64,000 nucleotides of DNA from Streptomyces sp. NBC_01314 (GTDB taxonomy: Bacteria > Actinomycetota > Actinomycetes > Streptomycetales > Streptomycetaceae). The notes beneath the pieces were generated by a model. The model was not told where the DNA came from. It ran no database searches and saw only the letters and a program-made list of their open reading frames with translations. A program made the position numbers and the translations under genes. Position 1 is the first letter of the stretch, and every line of letters starts with the position of its first letter. The DNA lies in the NCBI RefSeq assembly GCF_041435215.1, contig NZ_CP108394.1:1488001-1552000 (forward strand), written 5' to 3'. Shown piece by piece: positions 1 to 9,252 of this stretch.

Positions 1-635
1 ATGCCGGTGAAGCGTGCGGCCTCCTCACTGGCGCCGATCGCGAACAGGGAACGCCCGAACGGGGTGGCGTGCAGGACGATCACGGCGATGACGAGCAGCA
101 CCAGGAAGGGGATGAGTGCCCGGGGAACGAAGCTGTCGCCGATCCGGCCGGCCGCGAAGTCGAGGTACTGCGTGGGGAAGTCGGTCACCGCGTCGGAGCC
201 GAGCACGATCTGCGCGATGCCCCGGTAGGCGGCGAGCGTACCGATGGTGACGGCGAGGGAGGACAGGCCGAGCCGGGTGACCAGCAGGCCGTTGATCAGT
301 CCGCAGACGACGCCGAGGAGGAGACAGATCGGGATGATCGCCTCGATGGTCAGGCCCTGGTTCCACAGGACGCCCATCACCGCGCCGGACAGGCCGGCGG
401 TGGAGGCGACCGACAGATCGATCTCGCCGGAGACCACGAGGAGGGTCATCGGGAGGGCGACCAGCGCGATCGGCAGGGTGTTGCCGATGAGGAAGGACAG
501 GTTGAGCGCGTTGCCGAAGCCGTCCACGGTGGAGAAGGACAGCAGGAGCACGACGATGAACGTGGCACCGACGGCCGAATCCCACCTTTTCAGGGCGGAC
601 CAGCGGCTCGCGCGCGACAGGGTGGAGTCAGCCAT
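1..635 (-). CDS. rhaQ: Rhamnose ABC transporter permease, C-terminus cut by window edge
   Basis: This is an inner-membrane permease of the ribose/rhamnose (BPD_transp_2) family. The visible 211 residues start [12 protein letters not shown] and contain several hydrophobic helices. They include the family signature ALPMTLLVVSGEIDLSVAS, followed by GLINGLLVTRLGLSSLAVTIGTL. The reading frame runs off the left edge, so about a third of a usual 320-340 residue protein is missing. The ATG at 635 overlaps the stop of the upstream permease (8 bp), which implies translational coupling. The rhamnose assignment rests on the neighbouring rhaI, aldolase and kinase genes. The binding protein (rhaS) would be expected just outside the window. 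Confidence 0.85.
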   Translation of the reverse strand, partial: MADSTLSRASRWSALKRWDSAVGATFIVVLLLSFSTVDGFGNALNLSFLIGNTLPIALVALPMTLLVVSGEIDLSVASTAGLSGAVMGVLWNQGLTIEAIIPICLLLGVVCGLINGLLVTRLGLSSLAVTIGTLAAYRGIAQIVLGSDAVTDFPTQYLDFAAGRIGDSFVPRALIPFLVLLVIAVIVLHATPFGRSLFAIGASEEAARFTG

Positions 636-1668
636 GGCGGGCGTTCCTCTTCTTCAGGGCTGCAGCCACCCGCAGCGCGACCACACGGTCCACCGCGATG
701 GCGAGGATGAGCAGGATGCCGTTGATGGCCAGCACCCACACCGAGCTGACGCCGAGGGCGGGCAGCACGCTGTTGATGGAGGTCAGCAGGAGGGCGCCGA
801 GCGCCGCGCCGTAGACACTGCCGGAGCCGCCGGTGAAGACGACGCCGCCGACCACGACGGCGCTGACGACGGTGAGTTCGTAGCCGTTGCCGGTGCTGGA
901 GTCGACGTTGCCGAAGCGGGCCAGGTAGAGCGCTCCGGCGAGGCCGGCGAGGGCGCCGCAGAAGGTGTAGGCGACCAGGATCCGCTTGCGGACCGGGATG
1001 CCGGCGAGCCGGGCGGCCTCCGGGTTGGAGCCGAGGGCGTACAGCTCGCGGCCGCTGCCGAAGTGCTTCATGTAGTACGCCGTGGCCACCAGCACCACCA
1101 CCGCGATCAGCGCCAGGTACGGCACCGCGGAGATACCGCCGGAGCCGAAGTCGATGAATCCGTCGGGCAGGGCGGACGCGGTGATCTGGCGGGAGCCGAC
1201 CCAGATCGAGTCGATGCCCCGGATGATGTAGAGCGTGCCGAGGGTGACCACGAGGGCGGGCACCTGGCCGAGGCTGACGAGCAGACCGTTCAGCAGGCCG
1301 AAGCCGATGCCCAGCAGGACCGCCAGGAGCACGGCCACGACCGGGTTCCCGCCGCCCTGGAGATAGATGCCGGCGGCGAAGGCGCTGATGCCGAGGGTGG
1401 AGCCGACCGACAGGTCGACGTTCCGGGTGATGACGACCAGCGACTGGCCTACGGCGACCAGCACCAGGATGGTCGCGTTGAGCAGGAGGTCCTTGATGCC
1501 CTGCTCGGTGAGGAACTCGCTGTTGCCCAGCTGGGTGACGACGATCATCACCAGGAAGACGACCAGGATGGCGAGTTCACGCATCTTGAAGACGCGGTCC
1601 ACGAGCCGGGTGCCGCTGGACTTGGGCACCTCGGCGACGGGGGTGTTCTGAGGGGTGGTCACCGTCAT
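628..1668 (-). CDS. rhaP: Rhamnose ABC transporter permease
   Basis: This is a 346-residue inner-membrane permease of the BPD_transp_2 family with about ten predicted helices. The sequence [20 protein letters not shown] is the family's conserved D-L-S-V/A-G segment, and [19 protein letters not shown] follows a cytoplasmic loop of [10 protein letters not shown] type that contacts the ATPase. The start is the ATG at 1668. It overlaps the TGA of the ATPase gene by 4 bp, and a longer upstream frame only reads through the ATPase gene. With the second permease it should form a heterodimeric channel. Substrate specificity is inferred from the operon, not from residues. Confidence 0.9.
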   Translation of the reverse strand: MTVTTPQNTPVAEVPKSSGTRLVDRVFKMRELAILVVFLVMIVVTQLGNSEFLTEQGIKDLLLNATILVLVAVGQSLVVITRNVDLSVGSTLGISAFAAGIYLQGGGNPVVAVLLAVLLGIGFGLLNGLLVSLGQVPALVVTLGTLYIIRGIDSIWVGSRQITASALPDGFIDFGSGGISAVPYLALIAVVVLVATAYYMKHFGSGRELYALGSNPEAARLAGIPVRKRILVAYTFCGALAGLAGALYLARFGNVDSSTGNGYELTVVSAVVVGGVVFTGGSGSVYGAALGALLLTSINSVLPALGVSSVWVLAINGILLILAIAVDRVVALRVAAALKKRNARHG

Positions 1669-3182
1669 GCGGCGGCCCTCCCGGTGGCTGCGGCCATCAC
1701 GGTTTCCTCGGTGGCTTCGGAGCGAGGGATCTCGGCGGTGAGCCGGCCCTCGTGCATCACGAGCACGCGGTCGGCCATACCGAGGATCTCGGGCAGATCG
1801 GAGGAGATCATCAGCACGGCCACCCCGTCGGCGGCGAGCTGACTGAGGAGGCGGTGCACCTCGGCCTTCGTACCGACGTCGATGCCCCGGGTGGGCTCGT
1901 CGACGATCAGCACCTTCGGCCCGGTGGCGAGCCACTTGGCGAGGACGACCTTCTGCTGGTTGCCGCCGGACAGCGTGTTGACGCTGTCGGCGATCCGGGC
2001 GTACTTCACCTGGAGCTTGACGGCCCAGTCGAGGGAGCGGCTGCGTTCGGCGCCGCGGTCGACGAGCCCGGCCTTCACGGCCGTACGGAGTCCGGTGAGC
2101 CCGATGTTCCGCTCGATGGACATGTCCATCACCAGGCCCTGGGCGCGGCGGTCCTCGGGGACCAGGGCGAGCCCGGCGGCCATCGCGAGGGACGGGGCGC
2201 CGTTGGTGAGCGCCTTGCCACCGAGGTCGACCTCGCCCGCGTCCCAGCGGTCGATGCCGAAGACGGCTCGCGCCACCTCCGTACGGCCGGCGCCGACGAG
2301 GCCGGCCAGGCCGACGATCTCGCCGCGGCGGACGTCGAAGGAGATGTCGGTGAAGACGCCCTCGCGGGTCAGCCGACGCACGCTCAGCGCGACTTCGCCC
2401 GGCTCGACCTCCTGCTTCGGGTACAGCTCCGCCAGGTCGCGGCCGACCATGCGGCGTACCAGGTCGTCCTCGGTCATGCCCTCGGTCGGTTCGCTGGAGA
2501 TCCAGGCGCCGTCGCGCAGGGTGGTGACCCGCTGGCAGATCTGGAAGATCTCCTCCAGTCGGTGGGAGATGAAGAGGACGGCGGAGCCCTGCTCGCGCAG
2601 GGTGCGGACGACACCGAAGAGCCGGGCCACCTCGCTGCCGGTGAGGGCCGCCGTCGGCTCGTCCATGATCAGGACGCGGGCGTCGAAGGACAGCGCCTTG
2701 GCGATCTCGACGATCTGCTGGTCGGCGATGGACAGGCCGCGCGCCGGACGGTCGGGGTCGAGTTCGACGCCGAGCCGCTGCATCAGGGCGAGGGTGGCCA
2801 CGTGGGTGGCCCTGTGGTCGATGCGGCCGAGTGCGCGCCGCGGCTGGCGGCCCATGAAGATGTTCTCGGCGATCGAAAGGTCGGGGAAGAGAGTGGGCTC
2901 CTGGTAGATCACGGCGATACCCGCGTCGCGGGCGTCGGCCGGGCCGTGGAAGACCGTGGGCTCGCCGTCGAGGAGCACCTGACCGGAGTCCGGTCGGTGC
3001 ACCCCTGCGAGGCTCTTGATCAGGGTCGACTTGCCCGCGCCGTTCTCCCCGGCGATTGCGTGCACCTCGCCGGGGAACAGCTCGAAGGACACGTCCCGCA
3101 GGGCGCGGACGGCGCCGAAGGACTTGGAAATGCCCTTCAAGGCGAGAACGGGGGCCGGACCCGTGTCGGACCGGTGGGTCAT
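1665..3182 (-). CDS. rhaT: Rhamnose ABC transporter, tandem ATPase
   Basis: This 505-residue cytoplasmic protein carries two fused ABC ATPase domains, as in RbsA, MglA and RhaT. The first domain has Walker [10 protein letters not shown] near residue 45 and Walker [12 protein letters not shown]. The second half has a degenerate P-loop region (GLVGAGRTE) but an intact signature motif LSGGNQQKV and Walker [13 protein letters not shown], a pattern usual for this family. It is the first gene of the leftward transporter operon and overlaps rhaP by 4 bp. A promoter-like pair and an operator lie just upstream at 3237-3292. Confidence 0.92.
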   Translation of the reverse strand: MTHRSDTGPAPVLALKGISKSFGAVRALRDVSFELFPGEVHAIAGENGAGKSTLIKSLAGVHRPDSGQVLLDGEPTVFHGPADARDAGIAVIYQEPTLFPDLSIAENIFMGRQPRRALGRIDHRATHVATLALMQRLGVELDPDRPARGLSIADQQIVEIAKALSFDARVLIMDEPTAALTGSEVARLFGVVRTLREQGSAVLFISHRLEEIFQICQRVTTLRDGAWISSEPTEGMTEDDLVRRMVGRDLAELYPKQEVEPGEVALSVRRLTREGVFTDISFDVRRGEIVGLAGLVGAGRTEVARAVFGIDRWDAGEVDLGGKALTNGAPSLAMAAGLALVPEDRRAQGLVMDMSIERNIGLTGLRTAVKAGLVDRGAERSRSLDWAVKLQVKYARIADSVNTLSGGNQQKVVLAKWLATGPKVLIVDEPTRGIDVGTKAEVHRLLSQLAADGVAVLMISSDLPEILGMADRVLVMHEGRLTAEIPRSEATEETVMAAATGRAAA

Positions 3183-3236
3183 GGGGGCTCCTCGACGACG
3201 GCCGGTGGCTAGCGGTGAAGCTGCCTCAGTGCGTCG

Positions 3237-3248
3237 TGAAAGGTTTCA
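3237..3248. promoter_or_regulatory. Operator-like inverted repeat upstream of rhaT
   Basis: The sequence TGAAAGGTTTCA is a 5-bp perfect inverted repeat with a 2-bp centre, 55 bp before the rhaT start. It matches the site before rhaI (TGAATCGTTTCA) at ten of twelve positions. Both look like LacI-family half sites. The regulator gene is not visible in the window. Confidence 0.6.
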
Positions 3249-3262
3249 ACTGGGTTGCCGGG

Positions 3263-3292
3263 ACGTTAGGCATCACACGCATGTCACGTCAA
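3263..3292 (-). promoter_or_regulatory. Putative promoter of the rhamnose transporter operon
   Basis: On the minus strand TTGACG (3292-3287) and TAACGT (3268-3263) are spaced by 18 bp. The operator at 3237-3248 would lie about 15 bp after the -10 box, consistent with repression by blocking initiation. Confidence 0.45.
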
Positions 3293-3302
3293 TGGGGTTC
3301 GG

Positions 3303-3317
3303 TCGAAATTCTTTCGA
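3303..3317. promoter_or_regulatory. Inverted repeat in the rha divergent promoter region
   Basis: TCGAAA and TTTCGA are perfect arms around a 3-base centre. The site lies midway between the two divergent promoters. It may be an additional regulator site or an AT-rich spacer; no function is assigned. Confidence 0.35.
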
Positions 3318-3365
3318 TAGAAGTGGTCACAACAGGGTCACGGCGAACGATATTCAGCCCAGGGG

Positions 3366-3394
3366 TTGACAGTCCGGCGAGCCGCTCATAGTTT
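3366..3394 (+). promoter_or_regulatory. Putative rhaI promoter
   Basis: A perfect TTGACA (3366-3371) is followed after 17 bp by TAGTTT (3389-3394), close to the HrdB-type consensus. The operator TGAATCGTTTCA begins 8 bp downstream, at the expected transcription start. Confidence 0.6.
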
Positions 3395-3401
3395 CCGGTA
3401 C

Positions 3402-3413
3402 TGAATCGTTTCA
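3402..3413. promoter_or_regulatory. Operator-like site upstream of rhaI
   Basis: TGAATCGTTTCA has a central CG and near-perfect dyad symmetry, the usual form of LacI-family operators. It overlaps the predicted transcription start of rhaI and resembles the site at 3237-3248. Confidence 0.6.
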
Positions 3414-3440
3414 GACATCGAAGCCGGTAGGAGCCCTGAC

Positions 3441-4601
3441 GTGACCGAGCTCGCCGCGGTGAAGGCCGCCCTCAAGACCCAGGCCATCGAGACGCCGTCG
3501 TGGGCGTACGGAAACTCCGGAACACGCTTCAAGGTGTTCGCCCAACAGGGTGTTCCGCGCGATCCCTGGGAGAAGCTGGACGACGCCGGGAAGGTCCACG
3601 AGTTCACCGGCGTGGCCCCGACCGTCGCGCTGCACATCCCCTGGGACAAGGTCGAGGACTATGCGGCCCTCGCCAAGCACGCGCAGGAGCGTGGCGTGAA
3701 GCTGGGCGCCATCAACTCCAACACCTTCCAGGACGACGACTACAAGCTGGGCAGCGTCTGCCACCCGGACGCGGCGATCCGCCGCAAGGCCGTCGATCAT
3801 CTGCTGGAGTGCGTCGACATCATGGACGCGACCGGGTCCCAGGACCTGAAGCTGTGGTTCGCGGACGGTACGAACTATCCCGGCCAGGACGACATCCGTG
3901 AGCGGCAGGACCGGCTGGCCGAGGCGCTCGCCGAGGTCTACGCGCGGCTCGGGGACGAGCAGCGGATGCTGCTGGAGTACAAGTTCTTCGAGCCGGCGTT
4001 CTACGCGACCGACGTGCCGGACTGGGGCACCGCCTACGCCCACTGCCTGAAGCTCGGGCCGAAGGCGCAGGTCGTGGTCGACACCGGGCACCACGCGCCG
4101 GGGACCAACATCGAGTTCATCGTGGCGACGCTGCTGCGCGAGGGGAAGCTCGGCGCGTTCGACTTCAACTCCCGGTTCTACGCGGACGACGACCTGATGG
4201 TGGGCTCCGCCGACCCGTTCCAGCTGTTCCGGATCATGTACGAGGTCGTGCGGGGCGGCGGGTTCACTCCCGAGGTCGCGTTCATGCTCGACCAGTGCCA
4301 CAACATCGAGGCGAAGATCCCGGCGATCATCCGGTCGGTGATGAACGTGCAGGAGGCCACGGCGAAGGCACTGCTGGTGGACACCGCCGCGTTGCGCTCC
4401 GCTCAGCAGGCCGGGGACGTGCTGGAGGCCAACGCCGTGCTGATGGACGCGTACAACACGGATGTGCGGCCGTTGCTGCGTGAGGTGCGCGAGGAGATGG
4501 GGCTGGATGCCGACCCCATGGGGGCGTACCGCCGGTCCGGGTGGGCGTCGAAGATCGTTGAGGAGCGGGTCGGTGGAGAGCAGGCCGGTTGGGGGGCGTG
4601 A
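3441..4601 (+). CDS. rhaI: L-rhamnose isomerase (Streptomyces subtype)
   Basis: This cytoplasmic enzyme converts L-rhamnose to L-rhamnulose, the first catabolic step. The 386-residue protein is a TIM-barrel isomerase of the gram-positive RhaI group, unrelated in detail to E. coli RhaA. Recognisable segments are LGAINSNTFQDDDYKLGS, LKLWFADGTNYPGQDD, and the metal-site region VVDTGHHAPGTNIEF followed by LGAFDFNSRFYADDDL. The start is a GTG preceded by the ribosome-binding sequence GGTAGGAG about 8 bases upstream. It is the first gene of the rightward rhamnose operon, which continues with the fused aldolase and the kinase. Confidence 0.93.
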   Translation: MTELAAVKAALKTQAIETPSWAYGNSGTRFKVFAQQGVPRDPWEKLDDAGKVHEFTGVAPTVALHIPWDKVEDYAALAKHAQERGVKLGAINSNTFQDDDYKLGSVCHPDAAIRRKAVDHLLECVDIMDATGSQDLKLWFADGTNYPGQDDIRERQDRLAEALAEVYARLGDEQRMLLEYKFFEPAFYATDVPDWGTAYAHCLKLGPKAQVVVDTGHHAPGTNIEFIVATLLREGKLGAFDFNSRFYADDDLMVGSADPFQLFRIMYEVVRGGGFTPEVAFMLDQCHNIEAKIPAIIRSVMNVQEATAKALLVDTAALRSAQQAGDVLEANAVLMDAYNTDVRPLLREVREEMGLDADPMGAYRRSGWASKIVEERVGGEQAGWGA

Positions 4602-4682
4602 CCGCTGCGCCGGGCTGAAGCCGATTGCCGTATCTCGTCCGCCGGGTTCCGTCGGTCCCGCGCTGCGGGCCGGTTCGTGACC

Positions 4683-4733
4683 GGTCGCGCCCACGCGGCG
4701 GTAGCCGCATATCGACCACGGTCCCGCGCCCCT
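4683..4733. repeat. Intergenic repeat, copy 1
   Basis: The element begins GGTCGCGCCCACGCGGCGG, continues with GCCGCATATCGACCACGG, and ends in CCGCGCCCCTC. It contains the small hairpin GCGGC-ggta-GCCGC. A close second copy lies at 46396-46444. Similar intergenic elements recur in Streptomyces genomes. It fills much of the 179-bp gap between rhaI and the aldolase gene, where no further gene is seen. Confidence 0.6.
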
Positions 4734-4780
4734 CTCTCTCGCACCCTCTAGTCACACGTCACCGTAAGGATTGATCTCGC

Positions 4781-6820
4781 ATGGCAACCCATCCCGAAGC
4801 TGCCGCTCTTCTCGCCCGGTCCCGTCGGCTCGGTGCCGATCCGCGTAACACCAACTACGCCGGCGGCAACACGTCCGCCAAGGGGACCGACACCGATCCC
4901 GTCACCGGGGGTGATGTGGAGCTGATGTGGGTGAAGGGGTCCGGGGGCGACCTCGGGACGCTCACCGAGGCGGGGCTGGCCGTACTGCGGCTGGACCGGA
5001 TGCGGGCGCTCGTCGACGTGTACCCGGGGGTGGAGCGCGAGGACGAGATGGTGGCCGCGTTCGACTACTGCCTGCACGGTAAGGGTGGGGCGGCGCCGTC
5101 CATCGACACCGCCATGCACGGGCTGGTGGACGCCGCCCACGTCGATCATCTGCACCCCGACTCCGGGATCGCGCTCGCCTGCGCGGCCGACGGGGAGAAG
5201 CTGACCGCCGAGTGTTTCGGGGACAGCGTGGTGTGGGTGCCGTGGCGGCGGCCCGGCTTCCAGCTCGGGCTGGACATCGCGGCGATCAAGCGGGAGAACC
5301 CGCAGGCCATCGGGTGTGTGCTGGGCGGACACGGGATCACCGCCTGGGGCGAGACCGCCGAGGAGTGCGAGAGGAACTCGCTGCACATCATCCGTACCGC
5401 CGAGCGGTTCCTCGTCGAGCGGGGGAAGGCCGAGCCGTTCGGGCCCGCCGTCGAGGGGTACGCGGCGCTCGCCGCCTCGGAGCGCCGGGAGCGGGCCGCC
5501 GCCCTGGCGCCGCACGTCCGGGCGATCGCCTCGCAGGACAGGCCGCAGGTCGGCCACTTCACCGACGCGGACGTCGTCCTCGACTTCCTGGCGAGCGCGG
5601 AGCACCCGCGCCTCGCCGCCCTGGGCACCTCGTGCCCCGACCACTTCCTGCGTACGAAGGTCCGGCCGCTCGTGCTGGACCTTCCGCCGGCCGCCGATCT
5701 CGACACGGCGATCGCACGGCTGAAGGAACTGCACGCCGAGTACCGGGACGAGTACGCCGCCTACTACCAGCGGCACGCCGAGCCCGACTCCCCCGCGATG
5801 CGCGGCGCCGACCCGGCGATCGTGCTGATCCCGGGCGTGGGCATGTTCAGCTTCGGCAAGGACAAGCAGACCGCGCGGGTGGCCGGCGAGTTCTACGTCA
5901 ACGCGATCAACGTGATGCGGGGCGCCGAGGCCGTGTCGACGTACGCGCCGATCGAGGAGTCGGAGAAGTTCCGCATCGAGTACTGGGCGCTGGAGGAGGC
6001 CAAGCTCCAGCGGATGCCCAAGGCGAAGCCGCTCGCGACGCGGGTGGCGCTCGTCACGGGTGCGGGGAGCGGGATCGGCAAGGCCATCGCCCAGCGGCTG
6101 GTCGCCGAGGGTGCCTGTGTCGTCGTCGCCGATCTCAACGGCGAGAACGCCGCTTCCGTCGCCGAGGAGCTGGGCGGGGCCGACAAGGCCGTCGCCGTGA
6201 CCGTCGACGTGACGGACGAGGAGCAGATCGGTGAGGCGTTCAAGGCCGCCGCGCTGGCCTTCGGCGGTGTCGATCTCGTCGTCAACAACGCGGGCATCTC
6301 GATCTCCAAGCCGCTGCTGGAGACGTCGGCGAGGGACTGGGATCTCCAGCACGACATCATGGCGCGCGGTTCCTTCCTCGTGTCGCGTGAGGCGGCCCGG
6401 GTGATGATCGCGCAGGGGCTGGGCGGCGACATCATCTACATCGCCTCGAAGAACGCCGTCTTCGCCGGACCCAACAACATCGCCTACTCCGCCACCAAGG
6501 CCGACCAGGCGCACCAGGTGCGACTGCTGGCCGCCGAGCTGGGTGAGCACGGCATCCGCGTCAACGGGGTCAACCCGGACGGTGTGGTGCGCGGCTCCGG
6601 GATCTTCGCGGCCGGCTGGGGTGCCCAGCGCGCGGCGACCTACGGGATCGAGGAGGAGAAGCTGGGCGAGTTCTACGCGCAGCGGACCATCCTCAAGCGC
6701 GAGGTGCTGCCGGACCACGTGGCGAACGCGGTGTTCGCGCTGACGGGCGGGGAGCTGACGCACACCACCGGTCTGCACATCCCGGTCGACGCCGGCGTGG
6801 CCGCCGCCTTCCTCCGATGA
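4781..6820 (+). CDS. rhaD: Bifunctional rhamnulose-1-phosphate aldolase / lactaldehyde dehydrogenase
   Basis: This 679-residue fusion should split L-rhamnulose-1-phosphate into dihydroxyacetone phosphate and L-lactaldehyde and then oxidise the lactaldehyde. Residues 1-400 are a class II aldolase domain with zinc-binding histidines in HVDHLHPDSGIA and GGHGITAWGE. From about residue 420 there is a short-chain dehydrogenase with the NAD motif TGAGSGIG, NNAG, and the catalytic YSATK. This arrangement is the known RhaE-RhaW fusion (yuxG-like) of gram-positive rhamnose pathways. Its stop overlaps the start of rhaB by 4 bp. That lactate is the product is inferred from family knowledge and from the lutABC genes downstream. 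Confidence 0.93.
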   Translation: MATHPEAAALLARSRRLGADPRNTNYAGGNTSAKGTDTDPVTGGDVELMWVKGSGGDLGTLTEAGLAVLRLDRMRALVDVYPGVEREDEMVAAFDYCLHGKGGAAPSIDTAMHGLVDAAHVDHLHPDSGIALACAADGEKLTAECFGDSVVWVPWRRPGFQLGLDIAAIKRENPQAIGCVLGGHGITAWGETAEECERNSLHIIRTAERFLVERGKAEPFGPAVEGYAALAASERRERAAALAPHVRAIASQDRPQVGHFTDADVVLDFLASAEHPRLAALGTSCPDHFLRTKVRPLVLDLPPAADLDTAIARLKELHAEYRDEYAAYYQRHAEPDSPAMRGADPAIVLIPGVGMFSFGKDKQTARVAGEFYVNAINVMRGAEAVSTYAPIEESEKFRIEYWALEEAKLQRMPKAKPLATRVALVTGAGSGIGKAIAQRLVAEGACVVVADLNGENAASVAEELGGADKAVAVTVDVTDEEQIGEAFKAAALAFGGVDLVVNNAGISISKPLLETSARDWDLQHDIMARGSFLVSREAARVMIAQGLGGDIIYIASKNAVFAGPNNIAYSATKADQAHQVRLLAAELGEHGIRVNGVNPDGVVRGSGIFAAGWGAQRAATYGIEEEKLGEFYAQRTILKREVLPDHVANAVFALTGGELTHTTGLHIPVDAGVAAAFLR

Positions 6821-8280
6821 GCACGCAGGCGACGAGCGGCTCCGTGAAGTCGTACGCGGCGGTCGACCTCGGTGCGTCCAGTGGGCGTGTCATGGTCGGC
6901 CGCGCGGGGCGGGACTCGCTGGAGCTGGTCGAGGCCCACCGGTTCCCCAATCGCCCGGTGCGCACGCCCGAGGGGCTGCGCTGGGACGTGCTGTCGCTGT
7001 ACGCGGGCGTCCTGGACGGGCTGAGGGCGGCCGGGCAGGTCGACTCCGTCGGGATCGACAGCTGGGCCGTCGACTATGGGCTTCTGGACGCGGACGGTGC
7101 TCTGCTGGGCAATCCGGTGCACTACCGGGACGCCCGTACCGAGGGTGTCGCGGAGAAGGTGTGGGCCACCGTGCCCGCCGCCGAGCTGTACGCGGCTACC
7201 GGGTTGCAGTACGCGCCCTTCAACACGCTGTACCAGCTGGTCGCCGCCCGGTCCTCCGCCCAACTCGCCTACGCGAAGAAGCTGTTGCTCATCCCCGATC
7301 TGCTGACGTACTGGCTGACCGGTGAGCTGGGCACCGAGCTGACCAACGCCTCGACGACGCAGTTGATCGATCCCCGCACGCGCGACTGGTCGTACGACGT
7401 GGCGGCACGGCTCGGGGTCGACCTGGAGCTGTTCGCGCCGCTGCGGCGGCCCGGCGATCCGGCGGGACTGCTTCAGCGGCGGGTGCTGGAGGAGACCGGG
7501 CTGACAGGACCGGTTCCGGTGACGACGGTCGGGTCGCACGACACCGCCTCGGCGGTGACCGCCGTCCCGGCGACCGGTGAGCGGTTCGCGTACATCTGCA
7601 CCGGCACCTGGTCTCTGGCCGGCCTGGAGCTGGAGGCGCCGGTGCTGACCGAGGCGAGCCGGGCGGCCAACTTCACCAATGAGCTGGGGCTCGACGGCAC
7701 GGTCCGTTACCTCCGGAACATCATGGGGCTGTGGCTGCTCCAGGAATGCGTACGGGAGTGGGGGAACCCGGATCTCGGCGAGCTGCTGCGGGCCGCCGCG
7801 GCGGTGCCCGCGCTGCGGTCGGTCGTGGACGCCGGGGACGCCGCGTTCCTCGCGCCCGGCCGGATGCCGGAGCGGATCGCCGAGGCGTGCCGGGCGTCGG
7901 GACAGCCCGTTCCGGAGACGCCCGCCGAGATCACCCGCTGCATCCTCGACTCGCTGGCCCTCGCCCACCGGCGGGCCGTCACCGAGGCCCAGGCCCTCGC
8001 CGACCATCCCGTGGACGTCGTTCACATCGTCGGCGGCGGCACCCGTAACGCCCTGCTCTGCCAGCTCACCGCCGACGCCTGCGGGCTGCCGGTGGTGGCG
8101 GGACCGGCGGAGGCGGCGGCCCTGGGCAACGTCCTCGTCCAGGCCCGCACCCACGGCCTGGTCGGCGACCGGGCCTCGATGCGGCAACTCCTCGCCGACA
8201 CCCAGCCGCTGGTGCGGTACGAGCCCCAGGGCGATCCGGCGGCCTGGCGCGCGGCGGAGGCCCGGCTCACCGAAAGGTGA
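6817..8280 (+). CDS. rhaB: Rhamnulokinase
   Basis: This is a 487-residue FGGY-family sugar kinase that phosphorylates L-rhamnulose at position 1. The N-terminal domain starts AAVDLGASSGRVMVG, the phosphate-binding loop of the family, and contains the segment GIDSWAVDYGLLD. The C-terminal domain has YICTGTWSLAGLE and HIVGGGTRNALLCQLTAD. It overlaps the aldolase gene by 4 bp and completes the isomerase-aldolase-kinase set. The 216-bp gap to lutA holds only a short tandem repeat, so read-through into lutABC is possible. Confidence 0.93.
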   Translation: MSTQATSGSVKSYAAVDLGASSGRVMVGRAGRDSLELVEAHRFPNRPVRTPEGLRWDVLSLYAGVLDGLRAAGQVDSVGIDSWAVDYGLLDADGALLGNPVHYRDARTEGVAEKVWATVPAAELYAATGLQYAPFNTLYQLVAARSSAQLAYAKKLLLIPDLLTYWLTGELGTELTNASTTQLIDPRTRDWSYDVAARLGVDLELFAPLRRPGDPAGLLQRRVLEETGLTGPVPVTTVGSHDTASAVTAVPATGERFAYICTGTWSLAGLELEAPVLTEASRAANFTNELGLDGTVRYLRNIMGLWLLQECVREWGNPDLGELLRAAAAVPALRSVVDAGDAAFLAPGRMPERIAEACRASGQPVPETPAEITRCILDSLALAHRRAVTEAQALADHPVDVVHIVGGGTRNALLCQLTADACGLPVVAGPAEAAALGNVLVQARTHGLVGDRASMRQLLADTQPLVRYEPQGDPAAWRAAEARLTER

Positions 8281-8323
8281 GCCGGACGCCCCCTGAGGGG
8301 CCGTTTCCTGAGGGCCGATCCCA

Positions 8324-8379
8324 GCGGACCGTTTCCAGCGGGCCGATCCCGGCGGACCCTTTCCAGCGGGCCGTTCCCG
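8324..8379. repeat. 28-bp tandem repeat, two copies
   Basis: Two adjacent 28-base units begin GCGGACC and run to CCCG, differing at two positions. Related partial units flank them from about 8300 to 8390. The repeat occupies the gap between rhaB and lutA. No stem with a U-tract was found, so it is not an obvious terminator. Confidence 0.6.
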
Positions 8380-8496
8380 GCGGCGGTCCGCTCGCGGGTT
8401 CGCCCTCTCCGGCGATCGGCGCTCGGTGCCTCTCGCCCTCCGCCTGCTCACGTCGTACCCTGCACTCATCCGATGACCGACCCCCGAGGAGCCGCG

Positions 8497-9252
8497 ATGC
8501 GTGTCGCCCTGTTCCTGACCTGTGTCAACGACACGCTCTACCCGGACACCGGCCGGGCCGTGGTGAAACTGCTGACCAGGTTGGGTGTCGACGTCGACTT
8601 CCCGATGGGGCAGACCTGCTGCGGACAGGCGCACTACAACACCGGGTACCGACGGGAGGCCGAACCACTGGCCCGGCAGTTCTCCGATGTATTCCGGGAC
8701 TACGAGGCGATCGTGACGCCGTCCGGCTCATGCGGGGCGATGGTGCGGGAGCTGTATCCGCGGATGGGTGAACGCGCGCGGGCGGAGGGGCGCGGCGACA
8801 CCCTGGCACGGACGCTGGCGCCGGTCGTGCCGAAGACCTACGAGCTGACCGAGTTCCTGGTGGACGTGCTGGGCGTGACCGACGTCGGGGCGTACTACCC
8901 GCACAAGGTGACCTACCACCCGACCTGCCACGGGCTGCGGAGCCTCGGCCTCGGCGAGCGGCCGCACCGGCTGCTCCGGGCCGTGAAGGGGCTGGAGCTG
9001 GTGGAGCTGCCGGGCGCCGACGAGTGCTGCGGTTTCGGCGGTACGTTCGCCGTGAAGAACTCCGATGTCTCGGCGGCCATGGGCACGGACAAGGTGCGCA
9101 ACGCCGAGTCGACGGGCGCCGAGGTGCTGTGCGCGGCCGACAACTCGTGCCTGATGCACATCGGCGGCACGATGACCCGGCTGCGCACGGCCGTACGGCC
9201 GGTTCACATCGCGGAGATCCTGGCGAGCACGGAAGAGGAGCCCCTCGTATGA
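8497..9252 (+). CDS. lutA: L-lactate oxidation complex, Fe-S subunit LutA
   Basis: This 251-residue cytoplasmic protein belongs to the LutA/LldE family, which with LutB and LutC oxidises L-lactate to pyruvate. It has two CCG domains: TCCGQAHYNTG near residue 45 and ECCGFGGTFAVKN near residue 175. Such cysteine-rich motifs bind Fe-S centres or act in disulfide chemistry in heterodisulfide-reductase-like subunits. The start at 8497 is chosen because GAGGAG precedes it by about 6 bases. An upstream ATG at 8473 lacks such a site. The stop overlaps lutB by 4 bp. Confidence 0.92.
   Translation: MRVALFLTCVNDTLYPDTGRAVVKLLTRLGVDVDFPMGQTCCGQAHYNTGYRREAEPLARQFSDVFRDYEAIVTPSGSCGAMVRELYPRMGERARAEGRGDTLARTLAPVVPKTYELTEFLVDVLGVTDVGAYYPHKVTYHPTCHGLRSLGLGERPHRLLRAVKGLELVELPGADECCGFGGTFAVKNSDVSAAMGTDKVRNAESTGAEVLCAADNSCLMHIGGTMTRLRTAVRPVHIAEILASTEEEPLV

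Noticed and set aside
1752-3212. 486-codon plus-strand frame
   Set aside because: It is antisense to the rhaT ATPase gene, which has intact Walker and signature motifs.
4748-6778. 676-codon frame on the minus strand
   Set aside because: It mirrors the fused rhamnulose-phosphate aldolase gene and shows no protein-like motifs.
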